Source of the DNA: Undaria pinnatifida
Taxonomy: Eukaryota > Sar > Phaeophyceae > Laminariales > Alariaceae
Reading direction: 5' to 3'
Length of the DNA stretch: 64,000 nt
Assembly (NCBI GenBank): GCA_012845835.1
Contig: JABAKD010000002.1
Location: 25,696,210 to 25,760,209, forward strand
Part shown: one piece after another, positions 63,726 through 64,000 of the stretch
Position numbering within the stretch: position 1 is the first letter of the stretch
Layout: each line of letters starts with the position of its first letter
Translations under genes and position numbers: made by a program
The notes under the pieces: generated by a model
The model's input: the letters and a program-made list of their open reading frames with translations, nothing else
Told to the model about the DNA's origin: nothing
Databases searched by the model: none

Positions 63726-64000
63726 TCGTACGCGGCTGACTTTGCGGGGAATGACGGATACATGGTGGTGTTACTTTACCAGTAGATCTTTGGTGCATTT
63801 TGAGCTTGGCCCCCGGATTGATTGTCCACGAACCCCACGTAAGTGATACCGCTCACAAAAACTCACAGCTGACATATTCAAAACATGGGGAAAAAAACAG
63901 ATGGCAGAGGTACTGATACGCAGCGCATGGCCCATGACATCTGGACTCTGGACACGTTGACACCGTTGCTGTTCGAGTGATTACGTTGTTACGTTGTTAC

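Noticed and set aside
63700..63850. Second exon of the plastid-type gene
   Set aside because: Candidate acceptors lead to early stops in the required phase, and the good donor at about 63840 cannot be paired with a convincing acceptor. Left unassigned.

Overview
The window looks like nuclear DNA of a photosynthetic stramenopile, most likely a brown alga of the Ectocarpus type. This is inferred, not proven. The supporting signs are small phase-consistent exons in long GT-AG introns, many short transposon fragments and microsatellites, and a right-edge gene whose N-terminus reads as a secretory signal followed by a second, twin-arginine-like hydrophobic signal, as in proteins imported into complex plastids. 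Long bacterial-style ORFs are absent. Most long open frames are low-complexity shadows.

Layout. (1) 474-1081, plus strand: last exon of a Gly-rich RGG protein that starts left of the window. (2) 25015-3943, minus strand: a complete 17-exon gene for the exocyst subunit SEC15/EXOC6, about 861 aa, reconstructed with all splice phases consistent. (3) 29081-37693, plus strand: a six-exon gene for a 190-aa SMI1/KNR4-family protein, divergent from SEC15 across about 4 kb. (4) 62711 to about 41889, minus strand: a large gene model of about 15 exons and at least 1615 residues, with an N-terminal coiled coil, an Ala-rich region, polyglutamine, an RVxF-type PP1-docking motif and a helical C-terminal third. 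I do not recognise the family. It may be two genes. (5) 62924-63547, plus strand: first exon of a probable plastid thylakoid protein, head to head with gene 4 and cut by the window edge.

The rest is introns and intergenic DNA packed with repeats: a dead non-LTR retrotransposon (10135-11800) whose relatives all end in poly(C); a roughly 300-bp TIR family (about nine copies); an 82-bp TTAA-target mini-element that inserted twice at the same site of that family in opposite orientations; a possible tRNA-derived SINE; several minisatellites; and a (AACCC)n array.

The most unusual signal is a recurring pattern. Decayed tandem copies of exon ends together with their splice sites lie in the introns next to the real exon. 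I found clear or probable cases at SEC15 exons 4, 5, 14 (both sides) and perhaps 10, and at exons 7 and 10 of the large gene. This suggests introns here lengthen by short tandem duplications that span splice junctions.

The genes are not an operon and share no obvious pathway. SEC15 acts in exocytosis, SMI1/KNR4 proteins in fungi are tied to wall synthesis and signalling, and the large protein is probably nuclear.
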